Below, one piece after another: positions 8,274 to 17,551 of a stretch of DNA of 45,069 nucleotides. Within the stretch, counting starts at the first letter, position 1. Every line of letters begins with the position of its first letter. The notes beneath the pieces are model-generated. The model saw only the letters and a list, made by a program, of their open reading frames with translations. It made no database searches and was not told where the DNA came from. Origin of the DNA: Crenothrix polyspora (GTDB taxonomy: Bacteria > Pseudomonadota > Gammaproteobacteria > Methylococcales > Methylomonadaceae); contig NZ_FUKI01000148.1 of assembly GCF_900163755.1 (NCBI RefSeq), forward strand, positions 1 through 45,069, given 5' to 3'. The translations under genes were made by a program, and so were the position numbers.

Positions 8274-8669
8274 ATGAAAAAATTAACCAGCAGTGCAATT
8301 TTAATCAGTGGCCTTATTTTATCAGGTTGTGCTAGTCAAACGGGCTGGACACCAACAGTAGACGGCTATAACGATCCGAATGCGTATAACATTAACCGCG
8401 ATATGGCTGAGTGCAAGCAACTTGCAGGTCAATCATCAGGAGGTACTGCAACACAATCTGCTATCGGAGCCGGTGTGGGCGGCTTAGTAGGCGCTGCCGG
8501 TGGTGCTATTGTGGGTGCGTTTACCGGCAATCCTGCTGCGGGTGCTGCAATAGGTGCGGCAGCAGGCGGTTTTGGGGGCGGTACTCAACAGGGCTTTAGT
8601 GCTGAACAAAAATACAAAAATGCTTACAGCAATTGTATGAGTGGTCGTGGCCATCGCGTTGTAAGATAA
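8274..8669 (+). CDS. Glycine-zipper outer-membrane lipoprotein
   Basis: 131 residues. The signal peptide MKKLTSSAILISGLILSGC has a clear lipobox (LSGC). After a polar segment (INRDMAECKQLAG) comes a long glycine-zipper region, about residues 63-105, with repeated GAGVGGLVGAAGGAIVG and GAAIGAAAGG patterns that can insert in or span a membrane. The C-terminus has YSNCMSGRGH, a motif common in YMGG/glycine-zipper lipoproteins. Proteins of this kind are often stress-linked envelope proteins, and the exact role is unknown. The gene is transcribed convergently with the PHP gene, with a hairpin in between. Confidence 0.8.
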   Translation: MKKLTSSAILISGLILSGCASQTGWTPTVDGYNDPNAYNINRDMAECKQLAGQSSGGTATQSAIGAGVGGLVGAAGGAIVGAFTGNPAAGAAIGAAAGGFGGGTQQGFSAEQKYKNAYSNCMSGRGHRVVR

Positions 8670-8684
8670 CACTTTAACGCTGTA

Positions 8685-8712
8685 GTTAGCGACACAAGGA
8701 CGTGTTGCTAAC
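8685..8712. terminator. Hairpin between convergent genes, possible terminator
   Basis: GTTAGCGACAC (8685-8695) pairs with GTGTTGCTAAC (8702-8712) around a short loop, with one wobble. It lies between the stop codons of two convergent genes. The following T-run is weak (agtttta, after a further GCTGT), so termination is plausible rather than certain. Confidence 0.45.
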
Positions 8713-8728
8713 GCTGTAGTTTTATCAG

Positions 8729-9568
8729 TTAATTCAGTAAGTCCCACACGGGTTTAAGCTTATCTGGAAACGGCGCAAGCCGCCCTAACTCCACCCATTG
8801 ATTAGCCGGATTATGAAAATCCGAACCCATAGAGCCTGCTAAATCAAACTGGGTAGCGTAATGAGTCGCAAGCTTGATGTCATCGGCACTCATACGGCTG
8901 ACCACCACCTCAATTGCCTGGCCACCGGCTTCTTTAAAAGTGGCCAGCACCCGTTTCATCCACGCGGCGGTTAATTTATAGCGCAGCGGATGCGCTAATA
9001 CCGCCACCCCACCTGCCGCTGTAATCCAGCTAATGGCTTGCTCCAATTCCGGCCATTCGGTAGCAACAAACGCGGCTTTGCCTTTGCCTAAATACCGGTC
9101 AAAGGCTTCTTGCTGGCTATCAACATGGTGCTGCGAGACCAGGAAATCGGCAAAATGGGTACGGGTAATCATGCCGTCACCGGCTTTTTGTTGCACATAT
9201 TCCAAAGCGCCAGGAATACGTTTTTTGGCCAATTTATCAGCAATTTTAGCAGCACGTTGATCACGGGTTATTTGCATGCTTTCCAATGATGCCAATAACG
9301 CGGGATAGCGGGGATCAATACCCAGCCCGACAATATGAAAACAGTGACTTTTCCAGTTTGCTGATAACTCCATGCCATTGATTAAAGTCATACCAACGCT
9401 ATCCGCGCACAAACGTGCCTCAGCAAGACCTGCCACGGTATCGTGATCAGTTAAAGCCAGCGTAGTCACACCGTGCAGATGGGCGCGTTGCACCACCTCA
9501 GTGGCAGATAAAACACCATCCGATGCTCTGGAATGGCAGTGCAGGTCATAGACCTCAGGGCTAATCAT
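8729..9568 (-). CDS. rnm: PHP-domain phosphoesterase / exonuclease (RNase AM, YciV-like)
   Basis: 279 residues of the PHP superfamily. The metal-binding motifs are YDLHCHSRASDG at the N-terminus, TLALTDHDTVAG next, then MELSAN, and C-terminal AHPLRY and GSDFHNP. This arrangement and length match E. coli YciV (RNase AM, a 5'-3' exoribonuclease that also dephosphorylates nucleoside 3',5'-bisphosphates), as I know the family. The protein should be cytoplasmic. Its ATG overlaps the stop of the ABC exporter gene as ATGA, so the two are translationally coupled. The symbol is by family resemblance, as I could not run a comparison. Confidence 0.75.
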   Translation of the reverse strand: MISPEVYDLHCHSRASDGVLSATEVVQRAHLHGVTTLALTDHDTVAGLAEARLCADSVGMTLINGMELSANWKSHCFHIVGLGIDPRYPALLASLESMQITRDQRAAKIADKLAKKRIPGALEYVQQKAGDGMITRTHFADFLVSQHHVDSQQEAFDRYLGKGKAAFVATEWPELEQAISWITAAGGVAVLAHPLRYKLTAAWMKRVLATFKEAGGQAIEVVVSRMSADDIKLATHYATQFDLAGSMGSDFHNPANQWVELGRLAPFPDKLKPVWDLLN

Positions 9569-11403
9569 TGGTATTCTCCGTACAGTTTTGCATATAGACC
9601 GTTATTTTGGATTAACGCCTCGTGTCGGCCTTGTTCACAGATTCTACCACCTTCAAACACATACACATGATCAGCTTGTTTAACGGCGCTTAAACGGTGC
9701 GCAATAATAATAGTGGTACGGCCTGTTAAAAAATCGTTGAGTGCAACATGAATATTGCGTTCTGTTTCACTGTCCAAAGCAGAGGTGGCTTCGTCTAAAA
9801 TCACCACTTTAGGGTCGGCGACTATCATACGAGCAATAGCCATGCGTTGACGTTGCCCGCCCGATAAGCGCATGCCCTGCCGACCGACAACCGTATCCAA
9901 ACCGGTATCTATGTTTTTAACAACATCGGCCAATTGCGCAATAGCAAGTGCGTGCCAACATTGCTCATCAGTGGCAACGCGTCCTAATGTTAGATTAGCA
10001 CGGATGCTGTCATTAAACAGTATGGGGTGTTGCAGCACGGTAACAACATTTTCTCTGACTACATCAAGCCCTATCTGTTCAATACTCACGCCGTCAAAAT
10101 AAATCTGTCCCTGATCAGGCGGATACAAGCCAATCAAGGTTTGTATTAAAGTGGATTTGCCGCCGCCGCTGGCACCGACCAGAGCAACTTTATCACCAGC
10201 GTTAATGTGCAGGTTTATACCTTTTAGCACCTCATCTTCTCGGTAACTAAAATGCAGATTTTCGACGCGTATCGCCACCGTGGTTTTATATTGAAAGGGA
10301 TTGTGCAAGTGCGGGTACTGCGGCTCTTGGCGCAAAGCCGCCAAGCTGTTAATCCGCGCTAGCGCTGCTTTAGCCCCGTAATAAGCATATTGGATATTTA
10401 AAATCTCCTGCACCGGTGCCATCATAAACCACAAATAACCAAACACCGCCAGCATTTCACCGATGGTAAGGTCGGAATAAAATACCATCAGCATGGCGCA
10501 GGCACGAAAAATATCAAAGCCGAACAGAAAAATCAAAAAACTTAAACGTCCTGCCGCATCGGCTTTCCAGGAAAACGCTGTTGAGGTATCTTTTACCGTC
10601 CAAGCTGATTCAATCAACTGTTGACAATAATGCTGTTCACGGTTGCTGGCGCGGATTTGATGAATAGCTTCTAAAGTTTCGGTTAACGCTTGCTGAAAAA
10701 TCTCATAAGCCGAATTTTCCTTATACTTTAAGTCTTTAACTTTAGAACCCACCACGCGGGTAAAAAATATCACCACCGGATTAAGCAATAAAATAAACAA
10801 GCCTAATTGCCAATGCATCCACAACAATATGATCGCCGTGCCAATAATACTTAGAAAAGCCACCAAAAACTTGCTAACCGTAGAGCCAATAAAATTATCG
10901 AGGGTATCTAAATCTTTAATCAGGTAAGTGATGACCGTACCTGTGCCTAAGCTTTCGTACTCAGCCATAGAAATACGCTGTAAATGCCCAATCAGATTTT
11001 GGCGAATATGAAAAATAATATCTTTGGAAATACAGTAAAACTGCCGCGCCTGAATGATGCCAAAAATGCTGGCTATAATGCGCAAAAACAAACTGACCAA
11101 CAAAGCAACGCCAATATAAACCACCGGCAAACGCCAATCTACCGGTAAAAATAAATCGGTGGCTGTAATTAATTGCCCTGGCTTATGCAGCAACACCTCA
11201 TCAATAAGCAACGGCATTAACAAAGGCACAGGCACACTAACGACAGTGGCCAAAATCGCAATAAAATGCGAGAGGATAATCGCCTTTTTATGTTTCAAAG
11301 CGATGCGAAAAATAGATTCCCAACTGTACGTTAGCGTGCCACTGGGTAGGGGCAATGGCGCTTTATATTTGCCACCTGGTTTCGTGCGATGTTTGTTTTT
11401 CAT
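9565..11403 (-). CDS. ABC exporter with fused permease and ATPase (MsbA-like architecture)
   Basis: A type IV ABC half-transporter of about 612 residues. The N-terminal region holds about six membrane helices (for example IALKHKKAIILSHFIAILA). The C-terminal ATPase has Walker A GASGGGKST (about residue 405-415), the signature LSGGQRQRMAIARM, Walker B VVILDEATSALD and the H-loop IIAHRLSA, all intact. It should act as a homodimer exporting a lipid, peptide or drug, but the substrate is not readable. I took the ATG at 11403, preceded by GAGG, rather than the GTG four codons upstream. It overlaps the PHP gene downstream by 4 bases. Confidence 0.88.
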   Translation of the reverse strand: MKNKHRTKPGGKYKAPLPLPSGTLTYSWESIFRIALKHKKAIILSHFIAILATVVSVPVPLLMPLLIDEVLLHKPGQLITATDLFLPVDWRLPVVYIGVALLVSLFLRIIASIFGIIQARQFYCISKDIIFHIRQNLIGHLQRISMAEYESLGTGTVITYLIKDLDTLDNFIGSTVSKFLVAFLSIIGTAIILLWMHWQLGLFILLLNPVVIFFTRVVGSKVKDLKYKENSAYEIFQQALTETLEAIHQIRASNREQHYCQQLIESAWTVKDTSTAFSWKADAAGRLSFLIFLFGFDIFRACAMLMVFYSDLTIGEMLAVFGYLWFMMAPVQEILNIQYAYYGAKAALARINSLAALRQEPQYPHLHNPFQYKTTVAIRVENLHFSYREDEVLKGINLHINAGDKVALVGASGGGKSTLIQTLIGLYPPDQGQIYFDGVSIEQIGLDVVRENVVTVLQHPILFNDSIRANLTLGRVATDEQCWHALAIAQLADVVKNIDTGLDTVVGRQGMRLSGGQRQRMAIARMIVADPKVVILDEATSALDSETERNIHVALNDFLTGRTTIIIAHRLSAVKQADHVYVFEGGRICEQGRHEALIQNNGLYAKLYGEYQ

Positions 11404-11458
11404 GCTGCCTCGCACTGAATACTACCTGAGGTAGTGTGGGCTATTAAGTCTAAAAAAA

Positions 11459-12343
11459 TTAATCAATAAAACGTTGGGTTAAACCGGCGTATTCGTCAAT
11501 TCTGCGGTCACGTAAATACGGCCATATTTGCCGCACATGTTCTGAACGGGCGCTGTCGAGCGTACAGGTTAACAGTTTTGTCTCTGCGGCATTAGCTTGC
11601 ATGATGATTTCGCCTTGCGGCCCTGCCATAAAACTATTGCCCCAAAACTCGATACCGCTGTCTGAATCCGGCGCTTGCTCAAAACCAACCCGATTACAGG
11701 CAATAACGGGAATACCATTAGCAACTGCGTGCGAACGCTGAATAGTCACCCAGGCATCGAGTTGGCGTTGTTGCTCTTCCTTGCTGTCATTACGATCCCA
11801 ACCGATAGCAGTCGGATAAATCAACAGTTCTGCACCGGCCAAAGCCATCAAGCGCGCACCTTCTGGAAACCATTGATCCCAGCAAATCAATACACCCAGC
11901 TTACCAATAGAAGTTTGAATAGGTTTAAAACCAATATCGCCAGGAGTAAAATAATATTTTTCATAAAAGCCAGGGTCATCAGGGATGTGCATTTTGCGGT
12001 ATTTGCCCGCAATGCTGCCATCCTTGTCAAAAACGACAGCGGTGTTGTGGTACAACCCCGGTGCGCGTTTTTCAAAAATCGTTGAAACGATGACAACACC
12101 GGCGTGTTTAGCCACTTTGGCCAGAATTTCGGTCGTTGGCCCTGGTATGGGCTGCGCTAATTGATAATGCTGATAGTCTTCGTTCTGGCAAAAATACGGC
12201 CCTAAGTGCAATTCCGGCAGCACCACTAAATCGGCTTTATTGGCGGCCGCTTCGTAGATTTGGGCAATGGAAAAATCCAGATTGCTTTGGCGGTCTTTAT
12301 CACACGGCTGTTGTACCGCGCTAACAATTATGGTTGATTTCAT
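11459..12343 (-). CDS. aguB: N-carbamoylputrescine amidase (nitrilase superfamily)
   Basis: About 294 residues of the carbon-nitrogen hydrolase superfamily with the E-K-C triad visible: E44 in PELHLGPYFCQNEDY, K117 in YRKMHIPDDPGFYEKYYF, C154 in GVLICWDQWFPEGARL. The HIPDDPGFYEKYYFTPGD segment is characteristic of AguB, which hydrolyses N-carbamoylputrescine to putrescine, CO2 and ammonia. AguB normally works after agmatine deiminase (AguA), which is not in this window. The frame is open to 12361, and I prefer the ATG at 12343. The spacing to the ABC gene (55 bases) allows co-transcription. Confidence 0.8.
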   Translation of the reverse strand: MKSTIIVSAVQQPCDKDRQSNLDFSIAQIYEAAANKADLVVLPELHLGPYFCQNEDYQHYQLAQPIPGPTTEILAKVAKHAGVVIVSTIFEKRAPGLYHNTAVVFDKDGSIAGKYRKMHIPDDPGFYEKYYFTPGDIGFKPIQTSIGKLGVLICWDQWFPEGARLMALAGAELLIYPTAIGWDRNDSKEEQQRQLDAWVTIQRSHAVANGIPVIACNRVGFEQAPDSDSGIEFWGNSFMAGPQGEIIMQANAAETKLLTCTLDSARSEHVRQIWPYLRDRRIDEYAGLTQRFID

Positions 12344-12412
12344 GGTTAATAACAAAGTCAAGGTTAAGCGTCATTTTATAACGGTTTACTGCGCGATGGC
12401 ATTAATTACTGG

Positions 12413-12448
12413 CCAGACCTGGCAGGTTTAAAAACGTGGCAGGTCTGG
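12413..12448. repeat. Short hairpin repeat related to 43001-43032
   Basis: CCAGACCT (12413-12420) pairs with AGGTCTGG (12441-12448), with a further GGCAGG/GTGGC-like inner part. It lies downstream of pgm on the minus strand, so it could also stop transcription, though no T-run follows. The layout (gacctg, caggttt, aaaa, caggtc) resembles the hairpin at 43001, suggesting a small dispersed repeat family. Confidence 0.5.
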
Positions 12449-12474
12449 ACGGCATTAGTCGCTAAATAGAGATG

Positions 12475-14118
<1,644 letters not shown>

Positions 14119-14184
14119 TTAGTTGTGGTGATAAGTAATGGTGGAATAAAGTACACCAAAACCTTTAACGAGTGTATAGGATTT

Positions 14185-14727
14185 ATGTTACGCATTTTTG
14201 TATTGTTATTTTGTAGTTTTTTTTCTTTTAATAGTTTTGCAGATAATAATATTTGGCTGTTGATAGACACTGCCGCCAGAAAGATTGAAATAAAAAAAGG
14301 TGAACGCACACTCGAAACATTGTATAAAATTGCGATAGGCAGAGGCGGTGCGGGATTTAAAACCCATCGTGGTGATAATATTACCCCAATGGGCAGTTAC
14401 AAAATAGGCTGGATTGGTGAAAAAAGTGCTTTTAGGCGCTTTTTCGGTTTAAGCTACCCTTCTGTCGAAGATGCACAAAAAGCGTTGCGTAAAGGTATTA
14501 TTAATCAATTCACCTACAATCGCATCGCCGATGCGCATTCCTATAACGGCGTGCCACCACAAAACACGCCACTAGGCGGGCAAATCGGTATTCATGGACT
14601 GGGCTCGGCTGATCCACACGTACATGAAATATTCGATTGGACACACGGCTGTATCGCTTTAACAAATGCTCAGATTGATCGCCTCTATGATTGGATTGAT
14701 ACAGGAACCGTGGTAAAGATAAAATAA
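14185..14727 (+). CDS. YkuD-family L,D-transpeptidase
   Basis: About 180 residues from the ATG at 14185, which follows a TAGGA ribosome-binding site and starts a signal peptide (MLRIFVLLFCSFFSFNSFAD). The YkuD catalytic region is complete: IGIHGLGS with the histidine, then the cysteine motif DWTHGCIALTN. PMGSYKIGWI is the typical N-terminal substrate loop. Family members cross-link meso-diaminopimelate residues or attach Lpp to peptidoglycan. Two Lpp-like lipoproteins ending in lysine lie directly downstream on the same strand, so the anchoring role is attractive here, though inferred. The domain is small and lacks an extra LysM module. Confidence 0.88.
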   Translation: MLRIFVLLFCSFFSFNSFADNNIWLLIDTAARKIEIKKGERTLETLYKIAIGRGGAGFKTHRGDNITPMGSYKIGWIGEKSAFRRFFGLSYPSVEDAQKALRKGIINQFTYNRIADAHSYNGVPPQNTPLGGQIGIHGLGSADPHVHEIFDWTHGCIALTNAQIDRLYDWIDTGTVVKIK

Positions 14728-14751
14728 GCTTTATAAAATATAAAAAAACAG

Positions 14752-14760
14752 TGCTATACT
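14752..14760 (+). promoter_or_regulatory. Possible extended -10 promoter for the first Lpp-like gene
   Basis: TGC followed by TATACT (14755-14760) is an extended -10 element. It lies about 48 bases upstream of the ATG at 14809, leaving a short leader with the ribosome-binding site AAGGAAAA. I see no good -35, which extended -10 promoters can lack. This would allow the lipoproteins to be expressed separately from the transpeptidase. Confidence 0.4.
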
Positions 14761-14808
14761 TAATTAAGTATGTCCTTTTGTAAAAAACGTCAGAAATAAG
14801 GAAAACAC

Positions 14809-15066
14809 ATGAAAAAGCTAATAAAATTGTCCCTGATTGGTATGGCTACTAGCTTGGTTGTAGGTTGTGCTACTAATTCAGATATCGAAAACCTACAATC
14901 ACAAATTGATGGCTTAAAAACATCTGTTACTCAAGCGTCTGCTGATGCCTCTAGCGCACAAGCAGCAGCCTCTGAAGCGAAAGATGCGGCTAACCGTGCA
15001 GCGACAGCATCTGAAGAAGCTAATCGCAAATTGGACAGAATGTTTCAAAAAACAATGCAAAAATAA
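14809..15066 (+). CDS. Lpp/OprI-like alanine-zipper lipoprotein, copy 1
   Basis: An 85-residue precursor: signal peptide MKKLIKLSLIGMATSLVVGC with lipobox VVGC (C20), then a helical, alanine-rich mature chain with a heptad pattern (IENLQSQIDGLKTSVTQA, then ASSAQAAASEAKDAANRAA) and a terminal lysine (TMQK). This is the architecture of Braun-type lipoproteins (Lpp, OprI): a trimeric coiled coil anchored in the outer membrane and joined to the cell wall through its last lysine. The AAGGAAAA ribosome-binding site is clear. It is followed by a near-identical paralogue and preceded by an L,D-transpeptidase. Confidence 0.85.
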   Translation: MKKLIKLSLIGMATSLVVGCATNSDIENLQSQIDGLKTSVTQASADASSAQAAASEAKDAANRAATASEEANRKLDRMFQKTMQK

Positions 15067-15116
15067 CCAGCTTCTCCCTTTAATCAAACCCAAATCAAAA
15101 TAGCAAGGAAAAAAAC

Positions 15117-15374
15117 ATGAAAACATTAGTAAAATTATCTATGATCGCTTTAGCTTCTAGTTTAGTTGTTGGTTGTGCCACTAACTCAGATATCGAAAAT
15201 CTGCAATCACAAATTGACGGCTTAAAAACCTCTGTTACTCAAGCGTCTGCTGATGCTTCTAGCGCACAAGCAGCAGCTTCTGAAGCAAAAGATGCCGCTA
15301 ACCGTGCTGCCTCTGCTTCTGAAGAAGCTAACCGTAAATTGGACAAAATGTTCGAACACACAATGCGCAAATAA
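15117..15374 (+). CDS. Lpp/OprI-like alanine-zipper lipoprotein, copy 2
   Basis: The second 85-residue copy. After the lipid-attached C20 it differs from copy 1 at five positions by my count (T/S, R/K, Q/E, K/H, Q/R), nearly all near the C-terminus. The signal peptide carries six more differences. It again ends in lysine (TMRK), as needed for covalent attachment to peptidoglycan. It has its own AAGGAAAA ribosome-binding site, and a strong terminator follows. The close similarity points to recent tandem duplication or gene conversion. Variation is concentrated at the wall-facing end. Confidence 0.85.
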   Translation: MKTLVKLSMIALASSLVVGCATNSDIENLQSQIDGLKTSVTQASADASSAQAAASEAKDAANRAASASEEANRKLDKMFEHTMRK

Positions 15375-15398
15375 AACGCATTAGCTGTTCGCATAACT

Positions 15399-15430
15399 AA
15401 AGCCCAGTTGCTCTGCTCTGGGCTTTTTTA
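15399..15430 (+). terminator. Rho-independent terminator after the Lpp-like genes
   Basis: AAAGCCCAG (15399-15407) pairs with CTGGGCTTT (15418-15426), and the stem runs into TTTTTTA. This is a textbook intrinsic terminator for the lipoprotein transcript. It faces the convergent TauE/SafE gene. Confidence 0.85.
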
Positions 15431-15526
15431 TTGGGCAACTCATCCTAAGTACTTGATAACATTTCTAAACAATTTTAGTATAATCTGGCCTATTACAATT
15501 AGCCCGTTTCTCCAACACAGTAGCTA

Positions 15527-16324
15527 TCAAACAAAATGTAGCAGTAAACCTTTCATAACATCAAAACCGGTATTCAACTGCTTAAGCAACCCTAAATTGG
15601 CTAAACCTAAAGCACTCACCACAACCAAACCACCCCCCAAGCAACGCTTAAACACTAAATCATTACGCATAATAGCTGCATGCGCTTTTAAACCTAACAA
15701 ATGCCCAATGGCCGCCACAGGAATCAAGCTCAGTGCCGCATAAAAATGCAATGTCACCGAAAGTGCAATAAATGTAGTCATTTTAATACTGACTAAAATG
15801 AACCATAGAAAAAATAGAGTATCACGCAGCTTTTCTTTACTGACATGGCGCATGTATACAGCAACCATCAACGGCGCACCAGTCAACGACGTGCCGGCAA
15901 CATAACCCCCTATTATCAGTAACAGCTTATCAACCCACGTATGATGGCTTTCAATACTGCGATTAAATAACCACATAAAACCGTAAAACAAAGTAATTGA
16001 GTAAATAAAGCCATTCAACCATAAAATCGGTAAGTTAATCAGACCAAATACCCCCACAACCGCAGGTGGAATAATATAAACCGATGTCTGGCGCAAATAA
16101 TGCCAATCGACATTATGCAAACGTGTACGTAACGTTAATCCAGAAAAAAACAGCAAATGCACACTGATGATGGGCAACCACAGGCGCGGATCATTTTGCA
16201 CAAATAACAGCAGGGGCAAGCCTAAGGCCGCACCACCAAAGCCAAGCCCCGTACGGACAAAACCGGTCCAAACAAACAAACAAGCAACAACCAGCGTTTG
16301 GTAAAGTGTAAAATCAAGCAACAT
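15527..16324 (-). CDS. TauE/SafE-family sulfite/anion exporter-like membrane protein
   Basis: 265 residues and very hydrophobic, with about seven to eight membrane helices. The N-terminal GFVRTGLGFGGAALGLPLL stretch and a second half with GGYVAGTSLTGAPLMVAVYM form the duplicated glycine-rich motif of TauE/SafE (DUF81) proteins. Members move sulfite, sulfoacetate or other anions, and the substrate here is not evident. The gene ends downstream of the oxidoreductase gene with 37 bases between, same strand, so co-transcription is possible. Confidence 0.8.
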   Translation of the reverse strand: MLLDFTLYQTLVVACLFVWTGFVRTGLGFGGAALGLPLLLFVQNDPRLWLPIISVHLLFFSGLTLRTRLHNVDWHYLRQTSVYIIPPAVVGVFGLINLPILWLNGFIYSITLFYGFMWLFNRSIESHHTWVDKLLLIIGGYVAGTSLTGAPLMVAVYMRHVSKEKLRDTLFFLWFILVSIKMTTFIALSVTLHFYAALSLIPVAAIGHLLGLKAHAAIMRNDLVFKRCLGGGLVVVSALGLANLGLLKQLNTGFDVMKGLLLHFV

Positions 16325-16361
16325 AGTATCGAAACAAATACAGATTTGTCGTCATTCGCTA

Positions 16362-17306
16362 TTAGCTCACGCGGCTTTGGGCTAATAACTCACCTATTTT
16401 TATTGCCGTTGCTAGGGCGCGTCTTCCTGCAATCCCTGATACTAAGGGATTTTCACCCGTCGAAATACAGCTTACAAAATGTTGAATTTCCGCTAACAAC
16501 GCATCACCGCTGTCAAATATCGTCTCTTCGGTTTCAATTTCTAAAATACCCGGAAACATTTCTTTGCTGCCAGTGCGATGCTTGGTTAACACCCGATTTT
16601 GAAAATCGACTGACACATAAGAAGACGGTCGAAATAAGCGCATTTTACGCTCTAACTTCATACTGATACGGCTGGCTGTAACATTAGCAACACAACCATT
16701 TTTAAACAATAATCGCACATTGGCAATATCTGTACCCTTTGTCAGCACCGGTGTGCCACTGGCATCAATACGCGCTATGTCCGAGTCAACCAATGCTAAA
16801 ATAATATCAATATCGTGAATCATTAAATCCAACACCACACTGACATCATTCGCACGCGGATTAAACGGCGCTAAACGATGGGCTTCAATAAACAGCGGTT
16901 TTTCTTCTTGATCTAACCCCAACACAGCCGGATTAAAGCGCTCCAAATGCCCAACCTGTAAAACCAAATGCTTTGCCTGCGCTAAGGCAATCAGCTCATC
17001 GGCTTCTGCAACCGTCACGGTAATTGGTTTTTCAACCAGCACATGCGCACCAGCCATCAAAAAATCTTTGGCAACCTGATAATGCAAGGTAGTGGGCACA
17101 ACAATACTGACCGCATCCACCTTGCCCAGTAACGCATGATAATCTGTCACCGCCATACACCTGTGTTTATCAGCAACCACTTTAGCCGCAACAATATCAA
17201 TATCAACGACAGCAACGAGTTCACACGCCGGTATTAGCGCGTATTTTTCGGCATGAAATTTGCCCAAATAACCGCTGCCAATAACAGCACATTTTAATTT
17301 TTTCAT
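16362..17306 (-). CDS. Gfo/Idh/MocA-family NAD(P)-dependent oxidoreductase, possibly GnnA-like
   Basis: 314 residues. The N-terminal Rossmann motif is CAVIGSGYLGKFHAEKY. The family EKP motif is in HVLVEKPITV. GHLERFNPA and VVLDLMIHDIDIIL carry conserved substrate-binding residues. This pattern reminds me of GnnA, the UDP-GlcNAc 3-dehydrogenase that with the transaminase GnnB makes UDP-GlcNAc3N for lipid A in some bacteria. A GnnB-type transaminase is not in the window, so the specific function is inferred. An LpxA-like acyltransferase lies about 3.5 kb away on the same strand, in keeping with the idea. Confidence 0.7.
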   Translation of the reverse strand: MKKLKCAVIGSGYLGKFHAEKYALIPACELVAVVDIDIVAAKVVADKHRCMAVTDYHALLGKVDAVSIVVPTTLHYQVAKDFLMAGAHVLVEKPITVTVAEADELIALAQAKHLVLQVGHLERFNPAVLGLDQEEKPLFIEAHRLAPFNPRANDVSVVLDLMIHDIDIILALVDSDIARIDASGTPVLTKGTDIANVRLLFKNGCVANVTASRISMKLERKMRLFRPSSYVSVDFQNRVLTKHRTGSKEMFPGILEIETEETIFDSGDALLAEIQHFVSCISTGENPLVSGIAGRRALATAIKIGELLAQSRVS

Positions 17307-17371
17307 GGGATGTAAGAGAATTTGTAAGTATGTCGTTTTTAATTAAACCTTAATAACCAAGCTAATACTGC

Positions 17372-17477
17372 CTTAGGAACGTGCATGAAATAACTTGAAC
17401 AACTTAAACGCCACCACCGTTCGTGCTGAGCCTGTCGAAGCATGAACTTGCTTAAGTTATTTCGTGCGCGTTCCTTA
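17372..17477. repeat. Family A palindromic element, full copy
   Basis: Ends GGAACGTGCATGAAATAACTT (17376-17396) and AAGTTATTTCGTGCGCGTTCC (17454-17474) are inverted repeats with two mismatches in 21. Between them is the core CCGTTCGTGCTGAGCCTGTC and onward, also found in the family B elements. Positions 17372-17452 match 1-81 exactly in reverse. The element fills much of the 245-bp gap between two minus-strand genes. Confidence 0.85.
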
Positions 17478-17551
17478 GTCGACTTATTGTAAATAGTGCC
17501 TGTTGGCACAATAACACACTGCTTTAATTTTTAAGCGCAACCACCGTGACA

